From G963663495 sp963663495 (lineage in GTDB: Bacteria; Bacteroidota; Rhodothermia; Rhodothermales; Bin80), in NCBI GenBank assembly GCA_963663495.1, contig OY760427.1, positions 5,146,001-5,210,000 on the forward strand: DNA of 64,000 bases. Reading direction: 5' to 3'. Position 1 is the stretch's first letter; every line of letters starts with the position of its first letter. Shown in pieces: positions 53,204 through 62,557 of this stretch. The position numbers were made by a program, and so were the translations under genes. The notes below the pieces were generated by a model, which ran no database searches, was not told the origin of the DNA, and saw only the letters and a list, made by a program, of their open reading frames with translations.

Positions 53204-55554
53204 CCTAACTTCGCCATTTCGTAGTGCTACTAACCTACGGAATTCTCCCGTGGCCATATTTGGACCGTTTTTTTCAGGAGCAATGGATGGTGAGATTTAC
53301 CGGATCGGTTGAAGTTGGTTTAGGGTGGTTTGAATCCCTGATTACCTGGTGTTTTGCCGCCTGTTTCGCTGCGATCTATCTCGGATCGTTTCCATCGGAC
53401 GTAGCTCTGGTGGCTCCATCTGGAGTACGCTATCTCAACCGTTGTGAAGGGACCATACGTCATGAGTCTGGAGGCTTCTGGCTCACCGGTGCACTCGCTT
53501 CCTCCACATGCTCGGTCACGGTGCGGGTCGCATCCGGATCATACACGTATCCCAGTACCGCAAAGAACTGTACCATACTCGGAGGCAGATCCTGATCCAC
53601 CTCCGTGATCAGGTACCGATATTGGTTCTTAACCATCTTGGTCGTAATCCGACGAATCCTGTTCAACTTGTCTCGGATCGTCGCCCAACTATCATGAATC
53701 CCGTGTTCCTTGAGTCTGGTGCGAACCAGATGGGCAGCATGATAAGCCAGTACCGTGATGAACAGATGCCCTTCAATGCGGTCATCTCTGCTGTGGTAGA
53801 TGGGCCGTAGACCGAGGTCCGATTTCATGACTCTGAATGTGCGCTCAATCTCTGTAAGTCGCCAGTAGGTTCGTGCAACCTTTTCCACCGACCATCCGGT
53901 ATGACTGGTCCGAAGCACATACCCTCCGCTGGCCTGGGTGCGACGCGCATGCGAAGCACGCCGGGCTACCGTAACGGATTCTGCATGCTTGGTGCCCTCC
54001 TTTTTGCTGACCTCTACCTCATACAGGTGTGAGACCTTCTTGTACTTTTCCTTCAGACGACCAACCTTTATCGTGACCTTTTCATAGTTCTTCAAGTACC
54101 CGGGTTTCGAGAGTCCCTCATGTAGTGTAGTGAGCGCCTTCACAAACTTCTTGCATTGGGTTTCAAGGATCTGATCCTCCTTCGCCTGCTTAGCCTCACT
54201 GTGCACAAACACGCGTAGTTCCGCATTATCTTCAACGTCTTTTTCGTCTTCAACATCTTCAACATCTTTTTCCTTTTTGGTGATCTTCCAGGCTTTGATC
54301 TTGACTCCCCCGGCGGTCGTAAACTGTTGATCCGGCTTGTTTTCGGGGACTGGAGGGGCTTTGGAACGCTCCACGGTGATCCAGTTCAGTCCCTGTTCTT
54401 TCAGGTACTGCAGATTCTGCTCCGTCGCAATGCCGGAGTCCATAATCACTGTGGGCGTAGCGCCGTTTAGTTTCTCAAGCGCCTCTTTGAGCGTTGCCGG
54501 TTCCCCTGCATTGCCCGGCAGGATCTGCACATTGCGGGGGAACCCCGAACCATCCAGGGTGAGCGCCAGCGTAACCAATGGACAATCACTGCGCTTCTGC
54601 TTGCTGCGCCCATGCGACAACAACTTCCCTTTCTTCTTGCCGTGGTAATAGGTATTGGTTAAATCATAAAAGACGATCGTTTCTTCAAACTGCAATACCG
54701 CTTTGGTAATGCCAAAGAGTTTCTCCAGGATCTGATCCATATGCTTATGGATCAGATCCGTGCAACGATAGAGGGTGTTGAGACTCGGGGGTTCCAAATC
54801 CAGAAGCTGCAGAACACTGGAGGTTTTACACAGCCATTTATGCGTTTCTCGTTCACTGCCCGGGTGGAGCATACGTCCGACGATCAGCGCACAGCAGAGC
54901 TTGACGTGTTTCTCGCAGAAGTTGAGCGAACGTAGCAGTACAGCCAGTCCGAGCTGTTCCAATGTCTGAAGGATCAGTCGTTCTCCGCCGACGGTCCGGG
55001 AATCGGGATGGGTTGTTTTCTCTGGATCAATGAGGTGTTGCTGATGGGATGTGCGATGGATGTCGTAGCCCTTGCTTTCGAGATGTGCAACGATGTCGTC
55101 TACCGCATTGAGAAAGGCTTCATCATTCTGGAAAGGGAGGATAGCTTTCCCTTTGAGTCGGGCAGTAACGCAATGGGTCAGTTCCCCCCACAGACTGCGG
55201 GGGATGTTGAAGTTCGGGCCGAGATTAAGGAGGGTACGGTGTTTGGAGGTACCGTCTTTGCGATAGGATTCGATGAGGGCAAAGCTGTTGCATTTCTTAC
55301 CGTCTTTACGTTTGTAGGGTCGGTTTCGGATAAACATGATCGGGGTGTGGAATAGGTACAGGGTAAGGTACCGGGGTGGTTGGGGGGAGGTTCCCGTTCA
55401 CACCTCTATGGCACTACATTACCTTTTCCGAAAAAGTCGGCTAAAAAAGGTCGAAAAACGCCGAATTTAGCCGAAATAGCCCTATTAGGAGGGAAAAACG
55501 GGAGAATTGGAGACGGAACTCAGCGTTTTCCCCTGACTGGATGGCGAAGTTAGG
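53204..55554 (-). mobile_element. IS1634-type insertion sequence, copy 2, inside the giant gene
   Basis: 2,351 bp, the same length as copy 1 and nearly identical. Terminal repeats CCTAACTTCGCCAT. Flanking 4-bp duplication ACAT (53200-53203, 55555-55558). Same orientation as copy 1, so the two form direct repeats about 50 kb apart. Confidence 0.92.
53460..55337 (-). CDS. IS1634-family (IS4-superfamily) DDE transposase, copy 2
   Basis: 625 residues, differing from the protein at 3086-4963 by only a few substitutions; the acidic stretch reads EDVEDEKDVED instead of EDGEDEKDVED. The start MFIRNRPYK is fixed here because no upstream in-frame ATG exists. The same landmarks are present: FYDLTNTYYHGKK, TPTVIMDSGIATEQ and ERTFRVMKSDLGLRPI. 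It appears intact and is probably active. It lies on the same strand as the host gene, so it could be transcribed from the adhesin promoter. Confidence 0.9.
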   Translation of the reverse strand: MFIRNRPYKRKDGKKCNSFALIESYRKDGTSKHRTLLNLGPNFNIPRSLWGELTHCVTARLKGKAILPFQNDEAFLNAVDDIVAHLESKGYDIHRTSHQQHLIDPEKTTHPDSRTVGGERLILQTLEQLGLAVLLRSLNFCEKHVKLCCALIVGRMLHPGSERETHKWLCKTSSVLQLLDLEPPSLNTLYRCTDLIHKHMDQILEKLFGITKAVLQFEETIVFYDLTNTYYHGKKKGKLLSHGRSKQKRSDCPLVTLALTLDGSGFPRNVQILPGNAGEPATLKEALEKLNGATPTVIMDSGIATEQNLQYLKEQGLNWITVERSKAPPVPENKPDQQFTTAGGVKIKAWKITKKEKDVEDVEDEKDVEDNAELRVFVHSEAKQAKEDQILETQCKKFVKALTTLHEGLSKPGYLKNYEKVTIKVGRLKEKYKKVSHLYEVEVSKKEGTKHAESVTVARRASHARRTQASGGYVLRTSHTGWSVEKVARTYWRLTEIERTFRVMKSDLGLRPIYHSRDDRIEGHLFITVLAYHAAHLVRTRLKEHGIHDSWATIRDKLNRIRRITTKMVKNQYRYLITEVDQDLPPSMVQFFAVLGYVYDPDATRTVTEHVEEASAPVSQKPPDS

Positions 55555-56622
55555 ACATCCACTGTCTGCGTCGGCTCGGTTAGCAGCCGTACCGTAAAGT
55601 TCTCTTCTGTCCCCTCTGTCATCGTTAGGTAGACGGGCGATACTACCAACCCTGCCACCGGATCATTGTCCTTGACCGTCACCGTTACAGCCCCTATCAC
55701 TGAATCATAATCCCCTCCCGATGCAGTGTGCATAAGCACAGCATTGTCGTCATCCGTGTCTGCATCTTCCGCCATACTCACCGTTACCGTCTGTTCCGTA
55801 GCCCAATCCCTGGAAGTGAACGTCAGGGAAGTAGCACTCGTCGTTACGTCGCTATTGTTGCTCTTAACACTCACCATAACCGTGCCGGTCGGTTTGGTCT
55901 CCAGTCTCACACGGTATGTGTCCGATCTCCCCTCAAGCACGGTTAACACTGTCGGCTCAATACGTAACCTCGGCGTATCGTCGTCTGTCACCATCACAGG
56001 CAAATCCTTGCTCACCGATCCGTAGTCCCCGCCCGAAGCCGCGTGGGCAAGTATCACCGACTCGTTGGTAGCATCGTCATCGTCGGGCGCTGTTACGGTA
56101 ACAGTCTGCGCTGTATCCCAGGTAGAACCCGTGAAGGTCAGCCTGGAAGGGCTCAGCGTTAAGCTCGCCCCCTCATGGGTCGTGACTGAAATTACGACCG
56201 TTTCCGTCGGCTGCGTGGCAAGCCTCACCGTGTAATCACGGGAACCCCCTTCTTGAATCGTCAGGCTTGGCTTGCTCAACACCAAGCCCGGTGTGTCGTT
56301 GTCTGTTACATCCACCGACACTCTCCCATTTATGCCATCATACCCGCCTCCACTTGCCGCAAGTCCTAAAGTCCCTGCTTCGCCGTCTGCATCCGCATCG
56401 TTCTCCGCCGTCACGGTTACTAATTGATCGGTGCTCCAATTGGAAGATGTGAATTTCAGGTGTGGCACGGTCAACGATACCTTTCCGGCCAGTCCTAGTG
56501 GGATGCTCACCGCCACCATCACATCTCCCCCCACTGGAGGAGATGTGCCCAGCTTTACTTTAAACTCCTTTCCGGTACCCCCTTCCACCAAGCTCACCGT
56601 CAACGGAGCCACTACCAATTGC

Positions 56623-58275
56623 ACTGTATCGTCGTCATCAACAGTGATAGCCACATTACCCGCCTGGCCATCATACCCGCCCCCGCTTGCCGACAGATCC
56701 AATGTCCCTGCTTCGTCGTCGGCATCCCCATCGTCCACCGCCGTCACGGTTACTGATTGATCGGTGCTCCAATTGGAAGATGTAAATGTCAAGTGTCGCA
56801 CGGTCAACGACACCTTTCCATCCAGCACCGATGGAATGCTCACCTGCACCGTCACGTCATTCCCCACAGGAGCCGAACCCAATCTTACTGAAAACCCCTT
56901 GCCCGAACCTCCCTCCACCAAGCTTAGGGTTGTCGGAGCCACTACCAATTGCACTGTATCGTCGTCATCAACAGTGATAGCCACATTACCCGTCTGGCCA
57001 TCATACCCGCCCCCGCTTGCCGACAGATCCAATGTCCCTGCTTCGTCGTCGGCATCCCCATCGTCCACCGCCGTCACGGTTACTGATTGATCGGTGCTCC
57101 AATTGGAAGATGTAAATGTCAAGTGTCGCACGGTCAACGACACCTTTCCATCCAGCACCGATGGAATGCTCACCTGCACCATCACGTCATTCCCCACAGG
57201 AGCCGAACCCAATCTTACTGAAAACCCCTTGCCCGAACCTCCCTCCACCAAGCTTAGCGTTGTCGGAGCCACTACCAATTGCACTGTATCGTCGTCATCA
57301 ACGGTAACAGCAACATTACCCGTCTGGCCGTCATACCCGCCCCCGCTTGCCGACAGATCCAATGTCCCTGCTTCGTCGTCTATATCCCCATCATCCTTCG
57401 CCGTAACCTCTACCTCTTGGTCTACGCTCCAATTGGAAGATGTGAATGTCAAGTGTGGCACGGTCAACGACACCTTTCCATCCAGCACCGATGGAATGCT
57501 CACCTGCACCGTCACGTCATTCCCCACAGGAGCCGAACCCAATCTTACTGAAAACCCCTTGCCCGAACCTCCCTCCACCAAGCTTAGCGTTGTCGGAGCC
57601 ACTACCAATTGCACTGTATCGTCGTCATCAACGGTAACAGCAACATTACCCGTCTGGCCGTCATACCCGCCCCCGCTTGCCGACAGATCCAATGTCCCTG
57701 CTTCGTCGTCTATATCCCCATCGTCCCACGCCGTAACCTCTACCTCTTGGTCTACGCTCCAATTGGAAGATGTGAATGTCAAGTGTGGCACGGTCAACGA
57801 CACCTTTCCATCCAGCACCGATGGAATGCTCACCTGCACCATCACGTCATTCCCCACAGGAGCCGAACCCAATCTTACTGAAAACCCCTTGCCCGAACCT
57901 CCTTCCACCAAGCTTAGCGTTGTCGGAGCCACTACCAATTGCACTGTATCGTCGTCATCAACGGTAACAGCAACATTACCCGTCTGGCCGTCATACCCGC
58001 CCCCGCTTGCCGACAGATCCAATGTCCCTGCTTCGTCGTCTATATCCCCATCGTCCCACGCCGTAACCTCTACCTCTTGGTCTACGCTCCAATTGGAAGA
58101 TGTGAATGTCAAGTGTGGCACGGTCAACGACACCTTTCCATCCAGCACCGATGGAATGCTCACCTGCACCGTCACGTCATTCCCCACAGGAGCCGAATCC
58201 AATCTTACTGAAAACCCCTTGCCCGAACCTCCTTCCACCAAGCTTAGCGTTGTCGGAGCCACTATCAATTGCGCA
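56623..58275 (-). repeat. Five tandem 330-bp coding repeats
   Basis: Five units of 110 codons (VAPTTLSLVEGGSGKGFSVR… DGQTGNVAVTVDDDD) are almost identical at DNA level; for example, CTCCAATTGGAAGATGT recurs at 56767, 57097, 57427, 57757 and 58087. Neighbouring units on both sides are the same domain but much more diverged, so the five arose by recent tandem duplication. Small differences are patchwork: T or M after GNDV, and W, K or V in TA.DDGD. Confidence 0.92.
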
Positions 58276-60277
58276 GTCTCATCGTCATCAACGGCAATAG
58301 GCACAAGACTCCACGCATCTTGATATTCGCCTCCAGATGCCCGCAAAATTAAGGTCGTTCCTTCGTCCTCTGCATCCTCATCGTCCTTCGCCGTCACTGT
58401 TACCGATTGATATGTGCTCCAGTCTGAAGATGTGAACGTCAAGCTAGACTTGGACAATGACACTTTCGCAACCATCCCACTTCGAACATGAATATTCATA
58501 TCCACCCTGACATGTCCCCGGGCAGGAGGCGTGGCGAGTTTCACTTTGACGACCTTGCCCGAATCTCCTTCCTCCAAGTATAGTAATCTGGGAGCCACTA
58601 CCAATCCCGCAGTCTCATCGTCATCAACGGCAACAGATACACTACCGTTCTGACCATCATACCCGCCTCCACTTGCCAACAGTTCCAGTGTCCCTGCTTC
58701 GTCTGCTGCATCCGCATCGCTCTCCGCTGTCACCGTTACCGATTGATCGGTGCTCCAGTCTGTAGATGTGAACGTCAAATGTGGCTCGGACAACGATACT
58801 TTTCCATTCAGCTGCGGTCCAGCATTCACCGCTACTGTCACGCCATTCCCCACTGATGGTGACGAGCCCAGCTTTACCTCAAAGGCTTGTCCAGAACCCC
58901 CTTCCACCAAATCCAGATGGTTAGGTGTAACTATAAGCCTTAGCGCATACTTGTCTGTTATCGTCACCCATAGACTCTCCGCTACCCCGTCAAAAACTCC
59001 TCCTGGTGCGGTTGCGGTGTGTATGAGCGTCTCCCTGTCGTCAATCTCGTCGGTATCTTCTCCTGCCGTCACGGTCACTGTTTGCCGTTGATCCCAATTC
59101 GTGGGCGTGAACGTCAGACTTGTATTGTCAAGTGCCAAGTCCGTCCCGGCATGCCCCGTTATCGCCACCGTAACATCACCGCCGGGTTGCTCTCCCAAAG
59201 CTATGGTGTATGTGTTCTGCCCTCCTTCATCTACAAACAGTGGAGATGGCTCAATTATGAAATGAGATCCTTCAACGATAGTGCCCGTGGCCTTTTGCTC
59301 CGGGATGCCAGAAAACTGATCCGAGATTGTAAGCAGTTCAAACGTTTCAGTGCCTTCTGGAATCTGATCCTTGACCAATGGCACCCCGATGTAAGCACTC
59401 ATCTGACCCTTCCTGACGGTGACCGCTCCAATCGTACGTGTGTAATCCGTTCCACCTTTTGCTGTACCATCCTTCGTGGAGTATTTAACAGTCAGGTCTC
59501 GCACTACCGGTTGCGGGAACTCCAACAGGAATGTCATATTTCCATGACTCTCATTGGCAGTCGCATCGCTTACAGTCCACCCGTCCACATCCTTAATCTG
59601 AACACGATGCCCACGCCAACCTCCCGGTCCGTCTCGGTCACCGCTGCAGTAGCACAACATTTCCTCATCTCCTTCGGGTATACCGTCCGGGATGGCTTCG
59701 TATTTATCTGTTAAATACTCAGTCACTCTACCTCCTTCCTGAATACGGACACTATCTGGCCCAGTTATCAGCACATCTTTCCCTCGCTCGGCTGTATAGT
59801 CAACGTGATGGATATATGCATACGGCCCGGGTATAGTGCGCGCTCCGCATTGATAACTGCTGGTACAGGAATCTCCCTCGCTAAGATGTAACCAAATTCT
59901 ACTGCCTGGGTATACGCACTCGGGGATCTGCGGAGAAGCTTCCACGCTTGCCATCTCGGACGACAGGGAGCGTGGGACTACTCCTTCCGGTTCAGATCCG
60001 GTGCTTATCTCAATCTCAGCAGTCGGAGCAGCAAATCGCGATTCCGCCGCATCCTGGCCCTGCGCGGACTGAATTATTCCGAGAGCATTCAGCAGACCCA
60101 ATAGCATCACCACACATCTAAAGACAACATGCGTGGTCCAACAATCAAACGCGGCTTTGGATGTGAGTCTGATTGATGGCGGCACTGTCAACTTCATATC
60201 CTGCTCCTTCACACCCTGCTCAAATGTAGCCTTCTAGGGTACGATTCGAAGGAGCCTTTTGCAAGGGGAATTATATA

Positions 60278-62198
60278 GTGTTTGCCAGAAAAGTATGGTC
60301 TTGCGAGCGACTCTTGGCTGAGTGGGGGGCTGGAATTCGAATTGGGGATCGGAATGACAAGTCAGCAAGGATTTTTCGACGGTAACGGTGCCGACTTTGT
60401 CCGCTCACGTCGGCAATCCTAGGGTTTTGACGTTGATCAGACGTGTTTTTGTCGTCCATCAGCGGGGCATGAACATACGTTGGCCTCTCGCCCTTGCAGG
60501 CTACCTTGATTCTGTGCTGAAGACGCTCGCGCGAGTACCTACGCCGCGCGCTTGCGGGCCTGCTCGCACCGCCTTCGTCGCTCCTCGCTCCGCTTCACTA
60601 TCTGTCCGATACGGTGCACATTTGCCGCTACCACTACCAGCGCCACCGTTCGAACAAAGCCTTCCTTGCCACGGGTCCGTATCAAACCCAGGCCCCGATG
60701 ATTCAAATTGTTGATCGCCGACTCCACTGCCGGATGCTGACGACGACCCTCCACAAACTTCGGATCGGATTCCCTCTCCTTGTCCGCTTTGCTCAACTTA
60801 CCCCTCTTCGGCATGATCACCGTGTCCAACACCGGCTCCAGCGCCTTACGGTTCTTTACCGATGAGTACCCCTTATCCATGCTGCACGATGTGATCGCCG
60901 GATACCGATCCTTCGCTTCCTTCATAAACCCCACAATCATATCCGAATCCACCCCTTCGTGCAGTATCTGATGCCACAATATCAACTGATGCTGATCCTC
61001 CAGCACGCATACCGGCAGACCCAACTCCGCAATCACCCCCGCCTTCCCCTTGGTGATCCAACGAGTATGCGGCTCATGTATCGAAAATACCTTCTCATCA
61101 TGCGGAATCACCTCCCCCTTCAATAGACGCCTATCTACTTGATCTATCTGCCTTTGTGCATCTGCCAAGTACCGCAACACCTCCTCAAGATCCGCGTCTT
61201 TCTCCTTCAACACGCTGACACTGCTCTCCGCACGCTCAATCAGAACACGACACATCTTCACATACTTTCTCACCTTCGACTCATCACGCCACTGACGGTG
61301 CGTACGCACCCGGTTGAAGGCCTTCTTCAAGGTACGACTCCAGTACACAGCCTTGCGCCAGCCCGCAAGGCTGTGCGCCTCACATGCGCAATGCAACTCC
61401 CGAATCAGACACCGCATCGATTCCCACAACAAACGAACATCCGTAGGCCACTCCACATTCGCTTTGGCCACCGCCGAATCAACCCGGCAAAGAAGCGGCT
61501 CCTCTGGCTCCTGTTCTACCAATCGGTGACCGCAAGCCACCACCGCATCGTTGATCTGCTTCAGGATGTCCGCTGTTAGCAGGCTCACTTTATCAATAAC
61601 GGTCTGCAGCTGATAGACAGGCTCGTCCCAGAAATTCGTATGCCCCAGCATCTGGCGCACCTCCAAATGATTGGCGGCCAGGCTCCTCAAACGATCAAAG
61701 TCGCAGTTGAGGGCCTGCTTCAATACCCCCAAGACAAAGACGCGCCAAAGTGCCATCCCCGGACGACCACGCTGCAAATCAATATTCGGAAGCAACTGCT
61801 TCTCCAGGATCTCAAAGATCTTCTGCCGAGCCGTTGGGTCGCAATACAGGTGCTGCAGACCTTTTAGCACTGCCGGTATATCGTCCCGGTCTTTGGGGTG
61901 GAAGGTCATCTCTTCAATGGGGACCTGCCCGAGCTTAAACTGTGTATCCTCTACAATCCGCATGGTATTAATCGTATGAATAATCGGCCCCAAGGGGCCT
62001 TATATCGATGAAAACGCCCGAAACAGAAGGATTTGGCCAAACATTCGTTAGAGACACGCTGGCTGAATAATCTGCAATGTGCAAATACGGTATGGCTCAT
62101 ATCCATCTGTAACCGTAACGCTTACAGGTGGATAGAACGAGTATCAAACGGCCTTGTTTCGCCGTTTTTCAGCCCTCCTACCTTTTTCTGGCAAACAC
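60278..62198 (-). mobile_element. ISNCY-type insertion sequence
   Basis: About 1,921 bp with terminal inverted repeats GTGTTTGCCAGAAAA, flanked on both sides by TATATA (60272-60277 and 62199-62204). Because TATATA is repetitive, the ends could shift by 2 bp. It lies upstream of the giant adhesin gene, with 80 bp between its end and that gene's start. Confidence 0.8.
60539..61963 (-). CDS. ISNCY-family transposase
   Basis: 474 residues from ATG 61963 (MRIVEDTQFKLG); ten extra in-frame codons up to 61993 are possible. The N-terminal part has PKDRDDIPAVLKGLQHLY, IDLQRGRPGMALWRVFVLG and ANHLEVRQMLGH. The middle holds a long helical region. The catalytic part has LLCRVDSAVAKANVEWPTD, FSIHEPHTRWITKGKAG and then SCSMDKGYSSVKNRK and AVESAINNLNHRGLGLIRTR, where D, D and E are plausible DDE residues. 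This fits the ISDol1-like branch of ISNCY. The C-terminus is Arg-rich. It looks complete. Confidence 0.82.
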   Translation of the reverse strand: MRIVEDTQFKLGQVPIEEMTFHPKDRDDIPAVLKGLQHLYCDPTARQKIFEILEKQLLPNIDLQRGRPGMALWRVFVLGVLKQALNCDFDRLRSLAANHLEVRQMLGHTNFWDEPVYQLQTVIDKVSLLTADILKQINDAVVACGHRLVEQEPEEPLLCRVDSAVAKANVEWPTDVRLLWESMRCLIRELHCACEAHSLAGWRKAVYWSRTLKKAFNRVRTHRQWRDESKVRKYVKMCRVLIERAESSVSVLKEKDADLEEVLRYLADAQRQIDQVDRRLLKGEVIPHDEKVFSIHEPHTRWITKGKAGVIAELGLPVCVLEDQHQLILWHQILHEGVDSDMIVGFMKEAKDRYPAITSCSMDKGYSSVKNRKALEPVLDTVIMPKRGKLSKADKERESDPKFVEGRRQHPAVESAINNLNHRGLGLIRTRGKEGFVRTVALVVVAANVHRIGQIVKRSEERRRRCEQARKRAA

Positions 62199-62363
62199 TA
62201 TATAGCATGAATATCCACGTATTGAGGTATTTGAAATAATTGCAGTTTTTCGTGAAAAGCGGGAACCGATTATGAAAAACTGGCAAAAGCCATCCAGTCT
62301 GCACCACCAAAGCACAAAAAGTAATTCCTGCGAAACCGCGTGGCACTCAGCCATATAACTCCC

Positions 62364-62557
62364 CTTAATAGCCAGAGACTATCAATGCAGCACGACCGGA
62401 TTTCCACCCGGGGAGGTCCAACATGCCGCTTTGAGCCCCTTGCGTAATCGTTCTGCGTGCGGTGAACACCCCATCACCTGCCTTCGGTCCTCTACCAACG
62501 GCGGCAGCGCTCCGGCCTCGTTGCAGCCAGCGGTAGGCGGCTGTACGTAGTATGCTG
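62364..62557. other. Short gap between MITE and nadE, nothing recognised
   Basis: About 190 bp, GC-rich, without a supported reading frame, clear terminator or RNA gene. nadE ends at 62558 and reads toward it. Confidence 0.4.

Larger units (their letters stand above)
49614..60197 (-). pseudogene. Giant Calx-beta/autotransporter-like surface protein gene, split by an IS
   Basis: Removing the IS at 53204-55554 and one ACAT copy rejoins a single frame of 8,229 bp (2,742 residues): …TEPTQTVDV then RITGDAGTDVMV…. The start chosen is ATG 60197, which has AAGGAG 7 nt upstream; a GTG at 60212 is also in frame. Order: signal peptide (VVMLLGLLNALGIIQSAQG), a Cys-containing N-terminal region, one Calx-beta domain, many ~110-residue repeats (LTFT..NW…VTVTA.DD…ASGG.YDG), several Calx-beta domains (VSYSTRD, ITDNDAAP, EGNETIEV), and a ~330-residue Gly/aromatic domain ending SYGVTASGYMRW like an autotransporter barrel. 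It would be a surface adhesin. As it stands, only a secreted N-terminal part without the barrel can be made. Confidence 0.85.
60266..62363 (-). mobile_element. IS1595-type MITE split by an ISNCY-type IS
   Basis: The MITE pieces are 60266-60277 (GGGAATTATATA) and 62199-62363 (ending CAGCCATATAACTCCC). The body is the same as the other MITEs, including the codons for the APPKHKK tail. The outer flanking octamers (TTTGCAAG before 60266, CTTAATAG after 62363) do not match, so this MITE lost its original target duplication. Confidence 0.7.

Noticed and set aside
56623..58275. Regular repeats considered as CRISPR or satellite
   Set aside because: The unit is 330 bp, fully coding and without spacers.
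57094..58323. 409-codon plus-strand frame with internal repeats
   Set aside because: It is an antisense shadow of the five 330-bp coding repeats.
60266..62363. Search for an 8-bp duplication around the MITE at the nadE side
   Set aside because: TTTGCAAG and CTTAATAG do not match, so no intact insertion can be claimed.
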